In this document: piece by piece, positions 24,629 through 33,090 of the stretch
Position numbering within the stretch: the first letter of the stretch is position 1
Layout of the letters: the number at the start of each line of letters is the position of its first letter
Assembly: GCA_033764725.1 (NCBI GenBank)
Contig: JANRIR010000051.1
Coordinates: 1-64,000 of the forward strand
Length of the DNA: 64,000 nt
From: RI-43 sp033764725
GTDB lineage: Bacteria; Pseudomonadota; Alphaproteobacteria; Caulobacterales; Aquidulcibacteraceae
Reading direction: 5' to 3'
Notes under the pieces: model-generated
Told to the model about the DNA's origin: nothing
What the model saw: the letters and a program-made list of their open reading frames with translations, nothing else
The model's database searches: none
Made by a program: the position numbers and the translations under genes

Positions 24629-25590
24629 CGGCGAAGCGCCGACGCCTTTGCGAGCGCACTCTCCGCCTCCGCCATGATGCGGCGCACGATCTCGCCGGCG
24701 GGCAGCACATCGTGCACGCCGCCGGCGCTCTGGCCCATGGCGAAGCAGGATTTGGTTTCGTCGAGCCCGTCCAGTTGGCCGCCGATGCCGCCCATGGCGT
24801 TGTTCTGCACCGAAATCATCGCCTGCATCGGAAACGGCTGAATGTCTTGCGGGCGACTTTCCCAGTCGGCGACGTAATCGTTCTTCTTCACGCGCATCGG
24901 TTTTCCGGAATAGCAGCGCGTGCGCACGGTGTCTTCGTCCGTGGCCGTGACGATCGCATCGCGATACATTTGCGCCGCGTGCGCTTCCGTCGAGGCGATG
25001 AAGCGCGTGCCCATCCACACGCCGCAGGCGCCGAGCGCCAGGGCCGCCGCAAGGCCGCGCCCGTCATACAAGCCGCCTGCCGCGACCACAGGAATCTTCA
25101 CCGCCTCCACCACCTGCGCGACGAGCGGCATCGTGCCGACGAGGCCGGTATGGCCTCCGCCCTCGCCGCCCTGCGCGATCACGGCGTCGCAACCGGCCTG
25201 TTCGGCCTTCACCGCATGCTTCACCGCGCCGCAAACAACCATCACCTTGAGGCCGGCCTTCTTCAGCCGCTCCATGATCGGCATCGGCACGCCAAGCCCG
25301 GCGACGAAACTCGACGCGCCTTCCTCGATGATGACCTCGACCGCCTTAGTCAGTTGATCGGGCGTGGCCGCGAGGAGATCGACGCCGAAGGGCTTATCGG
25401 TGAGCGCGCGGACCTGGCGCATATTGGCGCGGATTTCATCGACGCTGCGGCCCGCCATGCCCAACACGCCATACCCGCCCGCGTTCGACACCGCCGCCGC
25501 CAGTTCCCCATACGAAACCCCGCCCATGCCGGCGAGCATGATCGGATGCTCGACCTTGAGCAGGTCGCAGAGCGGGGTGTGCAGGGCCAT
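24625..25590 (-). CDS. Nitronate monooxygenase
   Basis: The 321 residues form an FMN-binding TIM barrel: HPIMLAGMGGVSYGELAAAVSNAGG at the start, AVIAQGGEGGGHTG near residue 135 and VVAAGGLYDGRGLAAAL near residue 168. These match 2-nitropropane dioxygenase/nitronate monooxygenase, which oxidises toxic alkyl nitronates. Its 3' end overlaps the PhzF gene by 4 bp on the other strand. Confidence 0.9.
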   Translation of the reverse strand: MALHTPLCDLLKVEHPIMLAGMGGVSYGELAAAVSNAGGYGVLGMAGRSVDEIRANMRQVRALTDKPFGVDLLAATPDQLTKAVEVIIEEGASSFVAGLGVPMPIMERLKKAGLKVMVVCGAVKHAVKAEQAGCDAVIAQGGEGGGHTGLVGTMPLVAQVVEAVKIPVVAAGGLYDGRGLAAALALGACGVWMGTRFIASTEAHAAQMYRDAIVTATDEDTVRTRCYSGKPMRVKKNDYVADWESRPQDIQPFPMQAMISVQNNAMGGIGGQLDGLDETKSCFAMGQSAGGVHDVLPAGEIVRRIMAEAESALAKASALRR

Positions 25591-25703
25591 GGCGCGTCTC
25601 CTCTTTGGCGACCAGAAAGCCCGCGTGACGCTGCGGGCGTCAAGCCGCTTGCGCCCGGGCCGGCATTGGGGTCACAAGGCGCGCGCAAATCGTGAGGAAA
25701 GCC

Positions 25704-26144
25704 ATGCTACAGTACGGAATGATCGGACCGGTTCTGGCGCTGATCGGCTGGACGTTCGTGATGTGGATCTGGCTTTACGCCACCCGCATCCCCGCGATGG
25801 CGAAGCTCAAGATCGACCCCCAGGAGGCCGCGCGCACCGGCGTCACGCCGAAACTTCCCCCGACGGTGACGCGCGTGGCCGACAATTACAACCACCTGCA
25901 CGAGCAGCCGACGATCTTCTACGCGCTGGCGCTCGCGGCGCATGTGTCGGTGGTGGATTCCTTCAACGTGCAGCTTGCTTGGGCGTATGTCGCGATCCGC
26001 GTGATCCATTCGCTCGTCCAGGCGACGGCCAACATCATCATGCTGCGTTTCACCGTGTTCACGCTCGGCACGGTGACGCTGGCGGCGATCTTCGCGCGCA
26101 CGGTGCAGATGCTTGTAGGCGCTGAGAGCGTTAGCGGCTGCTGA
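25704..26144 (+). CDS. MAPEG family membrane protein
   Basis: The 146 residues have four hydrophobic segments and the MAPEG pattern RVADNYNHLHEQPTIFYALALAA followed by WAYVAIRVIHSLVQ. Family members include microsomal glutathione transferases, but bacterial copies of this type are mostly uncharacterised. The ATG at 25704 is chosen over GTG at 25692 because GAGGAAA sits a few bases upstream. Confidence 0.88.
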   Translation: MLQYGMIGPVLALIGWTFVMWIWLYATRIPAMAKLKIDPQEAARTGVTPKLPPTVTRVADNYNHLHEQPTIFYALALAAHVSVVDSFNVQLAWAYVAIRVIHSLVQATANIIMLRFTVFTLGTVTLAAIFARTVQMLVGAESVSGC

Positions 26145-26157
26145 AATATCCTCGAAC

Positions 26158-26267
26158 GCCCCCTTCGACCGGCTTCGCCGGCCACTTCCCCCGCCCGCGG
26201 GGGAAGAAATAGCGCGTTTGCTCCCCCGCTCGCGGGGGAGCTGGCCGCGAAGCGGACTGAGGGGGCG
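26158..26267. repeat. Intergenic palindromic element
   Basis: A 110-bp element between the MAPEG and YqhA genes is bounded by inverted GCCCCCT and AGGGGGC ends. It holds two strong hairpins, CTTCCCC-CGCCCGC-GGGGAAG near 26185-26205 and CTCCCCC-GCTCGC-GGGGGAG near 26221-26240. Both neighbouring genes end here. It resembles the REP-like elements common between genes in this bacterial group and could also end transcription. Confidence 0.6.
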
Positions 26268-26296
26268 CTGTATTCGTGTTTCGGCGGCGCCAAATA

Positions 26297-26854
26297 CTAT
26301 TTCACCGCGTGCGCCTTGGCGACGATCCAATCCATCGCCGCAAAGGCCACGCCCGACACCACGAACGTGATATGGATCAGCGTGTACCAGGTCAGGCTCT
26401 GGACGCTGTATTGTTCGATGTTCATGAAAATTTTCAGCAAATGAATGCCGGAGATCGCCACGATCGACGCGATCAGCTTTATCTTCAGGCCGGAAAAATC
26501 CAGCGTGCCCATCCATTCCGGCCGGTCCCGGTCGGCGCTGGCGGCGTCGATCTTCGAGACGAAATTCTCGTAGCCTGAAAACAGAATGATCAGCACGAGA
26601 TTGCCGGCAAGCGAGAGATCGACCAGCGTCAGCACCAGGAGGATGACGTCGTTCTCCTCCATCGTGAGCACGCCGGGCGCCTGCAGATAAAGCTCCCGAA
26701 AGAACGTCACGATAAGGATCGCCAGCGCCGCGATCAGGCCGAGATAGACCGGCGCCATCAGCCAGCGGCTGGCGAAGATGAGGCTTTCGAAGGCGTGTTC
26801 GATCGCGCCGGTCGTCTTGCGGTCGGACGCTGCACTCCGTTGTTCCTGCGCCAC
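26297..26854 (-). CDS. YqhA family (UPF0114) membrane protein
   Basis: The 185-residue product contains FESLIFASRWLMAPVYLGL near the start, VDLSLAGNLVLIILFSGYENFVS near residue 80, and a conserved LDFSGLKIKLIASIVAISGIHLLKIFM near residue 120, the pattern of the UPF0114/TIGR00645 family. It has three or four membrane segments. The function of the family is unknown. It converges on the MAPEG gene. Confidence 0.88.
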   Translation of the reverse strand: MAQEQRSAASDRKTTGAIEHAFESLIFASRWLMAPVYLGLIAALAILIVTFFRELYLQAPGVLTMEENDVILLVLTLVDLSLAGNLVLIILFSGYENFVSKIDAASADRDRPEWMGTLDFSGLKIKLIASIVAISGIHLLKIFMNIEQYSVQSLTWYTLIHITFVVSGVAFAAMDWIVAKAHAVK

Positions 26855-26913
26855 CTGCGCCCCTCCTCGTCAAACGGGCGCCCGCTTAAGCCGGCGCCGC
26901 TGCGCGCGCAAGC

Positions 26914-28005
26914 TCACTCGCCCGCGGCCTCGGTCACATGCCCGTCAGCGTCCATCCGCGCAATCCACGCCCGCACGAGCGCCACGCCTTCCGCGTCGCG
27001 GGTCTGGCGGCCGAGCTCCGGCATCATCACGCCAGGGTCGAGACTTTGCATCCGGTGCACGAGGATCGAGGCGTCGGGCGCGCCTGGCGCGATGGCGAAT
27101 TCAAGCCCTGCCGATGCGCGCCCCGCCGCGACCGGCCGCTTGCGCACGCCCCATCGGGCAGGCGCATCGTTGCTCGCGCGCAGATCGAGCCCTGAGGTGC
27201 GCGCGGGCCCCTGCGGATTATGGCAATGCGCGCAATTGACATCGAGATAGGCGCGTGCGCGTTCGGCCAGAGACCCCGTTGCGGGATCGAAGGCGTCGGG
27301 CGCGCGCGGCGCATCCTCCGGCGCGCGGTCAAGGAGGCCAAGGCGCGTCCAGCGGCGCAACTGGTTCTCTGCAACGTCGCGATAGGCGAAATCGCCGTTG
27401 AGATTGCGCGCGCTCGGTCCGATCGGGGCGATGGCGTCATCGCGATCATGGCAGCCCCGGCACTGGTTCTGGTTGGGCACGGCCCAATCGAGATGCGCCG
27501 ACGCGCCGGCGGCGTCGATGAAGTCGACCGGGATCGGCGCGGAAACCGGCGCGTAGCGCGCCTCAGTCTGCGCGGCGTTCCACACATACGGCCGCGCGAC
27601 CCAGCCGTCCTCATGGCGGATCAGCAGGCGGGTTTCGAGATAGCGCACATCTTGGGCGGGCGCGCGCATATCGGCGGCGAAGGCGAAGGTCTTCACCAGC
27701 ACCGTTCCGACCGGAAAATCGAACACGCCATCGTCGCGGTGGCGCGCCTGCGCGCCGGGCGGCATGTAGACGTGGCGGATCTTCAAGGCGCCGTCGGAAT
27801 AGAGCGCGGTGTTGAGCGCGTAGGGCGTGACGCCGGCATTGGCCACGCGCGCGCCGGCGTCGAGAAACAGGCGATAGGCCGACAGCGTCGGCGCCGGACG
27901 CGCGGCGAGCACCGCATCGAGCGCAACGCCTGGCGCGCGCACGCCCGCGCCGGCGATCGAAAACGCGCCGAACAGCAACACGCAGACAAGCGCAGCGACA
28001 CGCAT
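26914..28005 (-). CDS. SO2930 family diheme c-type cytochrome
   Basis: The 363-residue secreted protein has a signal peptide (ending about residue 20) and two heme-binding sites, CRGCH (about residue 182) and CAHCH (about residue 257), with a possible Met ligand in GVMMPELG. The order of motifs matches the SO2930 type. It lies 4 bp downstream of a parallel beta-helix protein on the same strand, a pairing seen repeatedly in other genomes. It should be exported and matured by the cytochrome c machinery in the periplasm. Confidence 0.88.
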   Translation of the reverse strand: MRVAALVCVLLFGAFSIAGAGVRAPGVALDAVLAARPAPTLSAYRLFLDAGARVANAGVTPYALNTALYSDGALKIRHVYMPPGAQARHRDDGVFDFPVGTVLVKTFAFAADMRAPAQDVRYLETRLLIRHEDGWVARPYVWNAAQTEARYAPVSAPIPVDFIDAAGASAHLDWAVPNQNQCRGCHDRDDAIAPIGPSARNLNGDFAYRDVAENQLRRWTRLGLLDRAPEDAPRAPDAFDPATGSLAERARAYLDVNCAHCHNPQGPARTSGLDLRASNDAPARWGVRKRPVAAGRASAGLEFAIAPGAPDASILVHRMQSLDPGVMMPELGRQTRDAEGVALVRAWIARMDADGHVTEAAGE

Positions 28006-28009
28006 CGCT

Positions 28010-29233
28010 TCAATCCTGCGGCAGACGCACGCGCTCAGGCTCGGGCATCGCCACCGCCGGCGGCGGCGTCGGATCGGGCGCAGCTTCCGTGAGATCGGCG
28101 CCGGCGACGGGCACGCCGAGCGACAGGAAGGTCGGCAGGTCGCGCTCGCCCTTGCGGTTGCCGATCAGCGCGATGCGCACCGGCTCGGTCCGCGGCGTTC
28201 CCGCCGCGACATAATTCGTCGCGCCATCCCACAGGATGTCGGGCAGCGGCACGCCGGCGGCGGCGAGACTGGCGAGATCGCCTGCGGGCGCGAAGCCGGA
28301 GCGGCCGAAGCGGTTGTTGCGGATGGTCACGTCGCGCGGCAGCGGATTGTAATTGGGGTCGTCGATCTGTGCGCGATACGCCACGATCAGCACGTTTGCG
28401 GTGCCGTTGTCGCCGATCTCGTTTTCGAACACGTGCACATCGCGATTGGCCATCACCATCACGCCCGTTCCCGTCGGCACGCCGGCGACGATGTTTCCAG
28501 CCGGCGCGAAATTCGGCGTGTCATTCTGAACGATGCGGTTCTCGAACAGGCGGATGGCGTGACCGCCCTGCTGGGGCAGGCCGGGAAGATCGAACACGAG
28601 GATGCCGCCCGTGTTGCGCGTGGCGACATTGCGATAGACGTCGGCGTTGAAGCTGTTTTCGATCTCGATGCCGGCGACATTATACTCCGCTAAAGAATTG
28701 CGGACGATGATGTTGCGCGACTGGCCGACATAGATGCCGGCGTCGGAGGCGCCGCGCACCACCGCGCCGTCGATCAGCACATCCGTGCAATTCACCGGAT
28801 AAAGGCCGTAGGCGCCGTTCTCAGGGTTCGGGCCGCCGGTCCATTCCACACGCAGATCTCGTAGCGTGATCCGGGCGCAGCCTTGCGCCTTGATCGCGTC
28901 GCCTTTGGCGTTCTCCACCGCGAAATCGCGGAAGGTCACGTCGTCGGAGGTGATCAGGATGCCTTCGGCGCCCTGGCGCTGGCCGGTGAAGGACAGGATC
29001 GTGCGATCCGCCCCCTCGCCGCGCAGCGTCACGCGATCGACGTCAAGCGACAGCCCCGCCCACAATTCATAGCGCCCCTCGGTCAGCCGTATGGTGTCGC
29101 CCGGCTCGGCCTGGATAAAGGCGCCCTGCAGCAATTCCTGCGCATCCGGCCCCGGCCGCACACGCCAGGTGCGCGCCTCGGCGGCCGTGGTCATAAGCGC
29201 AACCGCGGCCAGGACAGACAACATGAGATTCAT
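28010..29233 (-). CDS. Parallel beta-helix repeat protein paired with diheme cytochrome
   Basis: Starting at the ATG at 29233 there are 407 residues: a signal peptide (ending AAEA), then coil repeats of a right-handed beta-helix such as ITLRDLRVEW, VLIDGAVVRG and IIVRNSLAEYNVAGIEIENS. The C-terminus is Pro-rich. This is the TIGR03805-type partner of the SO2930 cytochrome. GAGGAG (29240-29245) is six bases from the ATG at 29233 and abuts the ATG at 29239, which decides the start. It is probably periplasmic or on the cell surface; substrate unknown. Confidence 0.85.
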   Translation of the reverse strand: MNLMLSVLAAVALMTTAAEARTWRVRPGPDAQELLQGAFIQAEPGDTIRLTEGRYELWAGLSLDVDRVTLRGEGADRTILSFTGQRQGAEGILITSDDVTFRDFAVENAKGDAIKAQGCARITLRDLRVEWTGGPNPENGAYGLYPVNCTDVLIDGAVVRGASDAGIYVGQSRNIIVRNSLAEYNVAGIEIENSFNADVYRNVATRNTGGILVFDLPGLPQQGGHAIRLFENRIVQNDTPNFAPAGNIVAGVPTGTGVMVMANRDVHVFENEIGDNGTANVLIVAYRAQIDDPNYNPLPRDVTIRNNRFGRSGFAPAGDLASLAAAGVPLPDILWDGATNYVAAGTPRTEPVRIALIGNRKGERDLPTFLSLGVPVAGADLTEAAPDPTPPPAVAMPEPERVRLPQD

Positions 29234-29263
29234 GGGCATCTCCTCACCCGTGTGGGCGACTGA

Positions 29264-30046
29264 TCAAAACACCGCATAGCCGCCGTCGATGACAAAGGTG
29301 TCGCCGGAATGATAACGGCTGGCGTCGGAGGCGAGATAGACCGCAACGCCGCCGAAATCCGTGGGCTCGCCCCAGCGCCGCATCGGCACGCGCGGGATCA
29401 CCTTCTCGGCGAACGCGGAGGACGATTGCGCGCCGGCCGTCATGTCGGTGGCGATCCAGCCCGGCAGGATGGCGTTGGCGCGCACGCCGAAGCGCGCATG
29501 CTCCACCGCGATCGAGCGGATCATCGAGATCACGGCGCCCTTGGTCGCCGCATAGGCCTCGTTGCGCGCCGCGCCCTCGATGGCCGCAAGCGACGCCACG
29601 CCGACGAGCGAGCCGCCGCCGTCGCCCTTGGCGGCGCGCGCCGTGATATGTTTGCATGCTTCGCGAAACGTGAAAAAGACGCCGTCGAGATTGACCGACA
29701 GCACGCGGCGATAGACGTCGGTCGGAAACTTCGAAAACGGCATGCCGCCCCCGCCGATGCCGGAATTGGCGAACACGGAATCGACGCGGCCGAAATCCTC
29801 GACCGTCTGCGTCATCGCGGCGGCGACGGCGTGCTCGTCGGCCACATCGACCCGATAGCCTTTGGCGCGCACCCCATGCGCGCGCAGCTTCTGTTCGGCC
29901 TGCTCGTTGGCGGCCTGGTCGCGGCCCCAGACCGCAACGTCCGCGCCCGCCTGCGCCAGCGCCTCGGCCATGCCCCACCCGATGCCGCGATTGCCGCCGG
30001 TGACGAGCGCGACCTTTCCGGAAAGGTTGAACGGCGCGTAAGGCAT
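29264..30046 (-). CDS. Short-chain dehydrogenase/reductase
   Basis: The 260 residues show the classical SDR pattern: VTGGNRGIGWG (about 15), FANSGIG (about 91), the catalytic Ser in GVASLAAIEG (about 149) and Tyr-x3-Lys in NEAYAATKGAV (about 165), then LPGWIATDM. It has the NADP-type cofactor fold start. The substrate cannot be named; sequence is in the range of sugar or acyl-chain reductases. Confidence 0.92.
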   Translation of the reverse strand: MPYAPFNLSGKVALVTGGNRGIGWGMAEALAQAGADVAVWGRDQAANEQAEQKLRAHGVRAKGYRVDVADEHAVAAAMTQTVEDFGRVDSVFANSGIGGGGMPFSKFPTDVYRRVLSVNLDGVFFTFREACKHITARAAKGDGGGSLVGVASLAAIEGAARNEAYAATKGAVISMIRSIAVEHARFGVRANAILPGWIATDMTAGAQSSSAFAEKVIPRVPMRRWGEPTDFGGVAVYLASDASRYHSGDTFVIDGGYAVF

Positions 30047-30109
30047 GGTCGGGCTCCCCGGGGGTCTCGGCGTTTATGGTTTGGTCGTCAGCCCATGTTA
30101 AGGGCCTGC

Positions 30110-30796
30110 ATGGACGCCGCAAAGCCCATCGCCACGGAAACCCTGCCCGCCCTGCGCGAGGACTGGCGCCTCGAGGCGCTGGCGGCGGCGCTGTTCGGGC
30201 TCGTGCCGGTGATCGGCGTCACGGTCTGGGGCTGGAGCCCGTTTGCGCTGATCGTGCTGTTCTGGTTCGAAAACCTCGTGCTCGGCGTGCGCCAGGCGGC
30301 GGCGATGATGATCACCGCGGTAGTCAAGCATGGGCTCTTGGGCCTCATCGCCGGCGGCGCGCTGACGGCGTTTTTCTGCGTGCACTACGGCATCTTCACG
30401 TTTGTACACGGCGTGTTCGTGTTCGCGCTGTTCGGCGGTGGCGACGCAGCGCTCGCGGCGGGTCGCGACCAGGCCGGGCTTGCGCCAGACGACCTCGCCG
30501 GCGCTTTGTTTTTGCTGAACGACAATTTCCTCATCGGCGCGGCGGCGATCGTGGTTTGGCAGGCAGTGCAGCTCGGCTGGTTCATCGTGCGCGGCGAGCC
30601 GGCGCGCGCCAGCGTGCATGCGCTGATGGGCGAGCCTTATCCGCGGCTCATCATGCTGCACCTGACCATCATTTTCGGCGGCATGCTGATCATGGCGCTC
30701 GGGTGGCCGCCGGTGGGGGTCATTCTGCTGGCGGTGCTGAAGATCGCCGGCGATGTCGCGCTGATCCGCAACGCCGCGAAACGCAAGGCGCGCTAA
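30110..30796 (+). CDS. DUF6498-like membrane protein
   Basis: The product of 228 residues has six or so membrane segments. A conserved FWFENLVLGVRQAAAMM motif near residue 48 and a later VHYGIFTFVHGVFVFALFG match the DUF6498 pattern. The ATG at 30110 is assigned; 30095 is in frame and possible. The 3' end overlaps the convergent Nudix gene by 4 bp. Function unknown. Confidence 0.75.
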   Translation: MDAAKPIATETLPALREDWRLEALAAALFGLVPVIGVTVWGWSPFALIVLFWFENLVLGVRQAAAMMITAVVKHGLLGLIAGGALTAFFCVHYGIFTFVHGVFVFALFGGGDAALAAGRDQAGLAPDDLAGALFLLNDNFLIGAAAIVVWQAVQLGWFIVRGEPARASVHALMGEPYPRLIMLHLTIIFGGMLIMALGWPPVGVILLAVLKIAGDVALIRNAAKRKAR

Positions 30797-31209
30797 ACCA
30801 GCGCGCGCGCAGCGTCGATCACGCGCACGGTTTCATCCCACAAGCCCAAGCCGGCGATCTCCGCGCGGGCGAAAAAGCGCGCCTCGGCTGCATCGTCGCC
30901 GCCGACCGGCTCGCCGGCGATCCAGCGCGCGGCGAAATCGACGAGCACGTAATGGCCCCAGACCTCGCCCGTCTCGCGACACGTGAACACGCCGTCGACG
31001 ACATCGATGAGCGCCGTGATCTCGGCCTTGACGCTCGTTTCCTCATGCAATTCGCGCAGCGCCGCGGCGCGCACGCCCTCGCCCCACTCCACCCTGCCGC
31101 CCGGCAGGGACCATTCGCCGAGGCGCGGCGGCGTGCCGCGTCGGATGAGCAGGACGTCGTCGCCGCGCAGACACACCACGCCGACCGCCGCGATCGGCGT
31201 GCGCGTCAT
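30793..31209 (-). CDS. Nudix hydrolase
   Basis: The 138-residue protein has a Nudix box beginning at about residue 38, GRVEWGEGVRAAALRELHEETSV. It matches GX5EX7REUXEEXGU except that the final Gly is Ser. Nudix enzymes hydrolyse nucleoside diphosphates linked to another group. The small size suggests a MutT/ADP-sugar type enzyme. It lies 3 bp after the pirin gene on the same strand. Confidence 0.88.
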   Translation of the reverse strand: MTRTPIAAVGVVCLRGDDVLLIRRGTPPRLGEWSLPGGRVEWGEGVRAAALRELHEETSVKAEITALIDVVDGVFTCRETGEVWGHYVLVDFAARWIAGEPVGGDDAAEARFFARAEIAGLGLWDETVRVIDAARALV

Positions 31210-31212
31210 GCT

Positions 31213-32082
31213 TCAGCGCTCCGGCAAGGGAATGAATTCGTCATCGCCGGGCACGCGCGGAAACTTGCCCTCCGCCCAATCGCGCTTGGCGGCTTCGAGG
31301 CGCGCCTTGTCGCTGGAGACGAAATTCCACCACAGCGCGCGCGGCCCATCGAGCGCTGCGCCGCCGAGCATGACGAAGCGTGTATCGCCGAGCGCGGTCA
31401 CGCCGGCGGCGTCCGGCGACAAGATGGCGAGCATGCCCGCATCGACCGGTTCGCCGTCGATGGCGATGCGCCCTTCCAGGACATAAACCGCGCGCTCGTC
31501 CCATCCGCCGGGCGCTGCGATCTCGGCCCCGTCGGAAAGCTTCACATCGACGTAAAACATCGGGCTCAAGATTTCGACCGGCGATGCACGCCCGAACGCC
31601 TCGCCCAGAATGACGCGCACCGATGCGCCGTTCTCTTCCCAGGACGGAAGGCTTGCTGCTGGATGATGCGCGAAACTGGGCGCGATCTCCTCGTGCGCCT
31701 TCGGCAGCGCCACCCAGAGCTGCAGCCCATAAAGCCGCCCGCCGCTGGCGCGCACGGCGTCGCCGGTGCGCTCGGAATGCGTCACGCCGCGGCCCGCCAC
31801 CATCCAATTAACGTCGCTCGGGCGGATCGGCTGCACATAGCCCAGCGAATCCCGATGCACGATTTCGCCGTCGAAGAGATACGTGACGGTCGCAAGTCCG
31901 ATATGCGGATGCGGGCGCACATCGATCCCCTGCCCCGGCGCAAAGTCCGCCGGGCCCATCTGGTCGAGAAAGATGAAGGATGACACCGCGCGCTTTTCGA
32001 TCGCCGGCAGCGCGCGGCGCACCATGAAGCCCTCGCCCAGATCGCGCGGCTTGGGCGTGATGAGATGAGCGATGGCGGCCAT
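31213..32082 (-). CDS. Pirin family protein
   Basis: From the ATG at 32082 the product has 289 residues of the double-cupin pirin fold. The iron ligands are in RPHPHIGLATVTYLF (two His, about 58-60) and VAGRGVTHSERT (His and Glu, about 100-103). Pirins may act as quercetinases or redox sensors. It is divergent from an AraC/GyrI-type regulator across a 76-bp gap with an inverted repeat, so that regulator may control it. Confidence 0.92.
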   Translation of the reverse strand: MAAIAHLITPKPRDLGEGFMVRRALPAIEKRAVSSFIFLDQMGPADFAPGQGIDVRPHPHIGLATVTYLFDGEIVHRDSLGYVQPIRPSDVNWMVAGRGVTHSERTGDAVRASGGRLYGLQLWVALPKAHEEIAPSFAHHPAASLPSWEENGASVRVILGEAFGRASPVEILSPMFYVDVKLSDGAEIAAPGGWDERAVYVLEGRIAIDGEPVDAGMLAILSPDAAGVTALGDTRFVMLGGAALDGPRALWWNFVSSDKARLEAAKRDWAEGKFPRVPGDDEFIPLPER

Positions 32083-32122
32083 GGACGAACCTCGAGCAAG
32101 AGCGATCAAGCGCGCCCTCAAT

Positions 32123-32140
32123 AGCCGGTCCATACCGGCT
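32123..32140. promoter_or_regulatory. Inverted repeat between pirin and araC genes
   Basis: A perfect inverted repeat AGCCGGT-CCAT-ACCGGCT occupies 32123-32140 in the gap between the divergent pirin and AraC-family genes. The position suits a binding site of the regulator for both promoters. It could also be a structural accident; no known consensus was matched. Confidence 0.45.
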
Positions 32141-32158
32141 TCGCTATCGTGAGGCTGC

Positions 32159-32992
32159 ATGAACCCGGTCGACAAGGCGCTCTGGTATATCGAGGCGAAT
32201 TTCGCGAGCGCGCTGGCGCTTGAGGACGTCGCCGCCGCTGCGGGCGTTTCGCGTTTCCACCTGGCGCGCGCCTTCGCTTCGGTGATGGACCGCCCGGTGA
32301 TGGCGCATGTGCGCGCGCGCCGCTTGAGCGAAGCCGCAAAGGCGCTGGCCGCCGGCGCGCCGGACATCCTCAGCGTCGCGCTCGACGCCGGCTACGGCTC
32401 TCACGAAGCGTTCACCCGCGCCTTCCGCGATCTGTTCGGGACGACGCCCGAAAACGTGCGCGCGCGTGGCGCTGTGGATCATTTAGCCCTTGTGGAGGCC
32501 GTGCGCATGTCCCAACCGCCCCTTGCCGCCCCTGCGCCGATGCGCATCGATCACGCGCCCGTGATGCTCGTCGCCGGCTTTGCGCAACATTTCACCCGCG
32601 ACTCCACCGCCGCCATTCCCAATTTGTGGCAGAAGCTCGCGCCGCATCTGGGCCATGTGCCCGGCCAGCGCGGCGGCGCGTCATACGGTGTGTGCTACAA
32701 CACCGACGACGACGCCAACATGGACTATCTGGCCGGCGTGGAGGTCGCCGATTTTTCCACATTGCCGGAAACGTTTGCACGCATCCGCATTCCGGCGATG
32801 CGCTATGCGGTGTTCACGCATGACGATCATGTCGCCGCCATCCAGCGCACCTGGGCGCATGTCTGGAGCGTCGCCATGCCCGCCTCAGGTCACGCGATCG
32901 CCGATGCGCCATTCTTCGAACGCTACGGCCCCGCCTTCAATCCGATGACCGGCCGCGGCGACATCGAAATTTGGGTTCCGATCGGACTGTGA
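32159..32992 (+). CDS. AraC family regulator with GyrI-like effector domain
   Basis: The 277-residue protein has an N-terminal AraC DNA-binding domain (about 1-105): VDKALWYIEANF, LEDVAAAAGVSRFHLARAFA, and the second helix-turn-helix GYGSHEAFTRAFRDLFGTTP. Residues 120-277 are a GyrI/Rob-like effector domain ending FERYGPAFNPMTGRGDIEIWVPI. This is the layout of Rob-like activators that sense small hydrophobic compounds. It is divergent from pirin. Confidence 0.93.
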   Translation: MNPVDKALWYIEANFASALALEDVAAAAGVSRFHLARAFASVMDRPVMAHVRARRLSEAAKALAAGAPDILSVALDAGYGSHEAFTRAFRDLFGTTPENVRARGAVDHLALVEAVRMSQPPLAAPAPMRIDHAPVMLVAGFAQHFTRDSTAAIPNLWQKLAPHLGHVPGQRGGASYGVCYNTDDDANMDYLAGVEVADFSTLPETFARIRIPAMRYAVFTHDDHVAAIQRTWAHVWSVAMPASGHAIADAPFFERYGPAFNPMTGRGDIEIWVPIGL

Positions 32993-33090
32993 ACCGCACG
33001 CGATCACGAAAGTTTCAGAACCCGACACATTGATCCCCCCTCCGGATCGGCTACCTCCACGCCTATCCGGTTCGGGGGAGACCACGCAGC

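Noticed and set aside
30797..31983. Plus-strand open frame across the Nudix and pirin genes
   Set aside because: It is antisense to both genes and has Arg/His-rich low-complexity composition.
33044..33072. CCGGAT ... ATCCGG inverted repeat before the carbonic anhydrase gene
   Set aside because: The arms are only six bases with a 17-base loop, which is expected by chance in GC-rich DNA.
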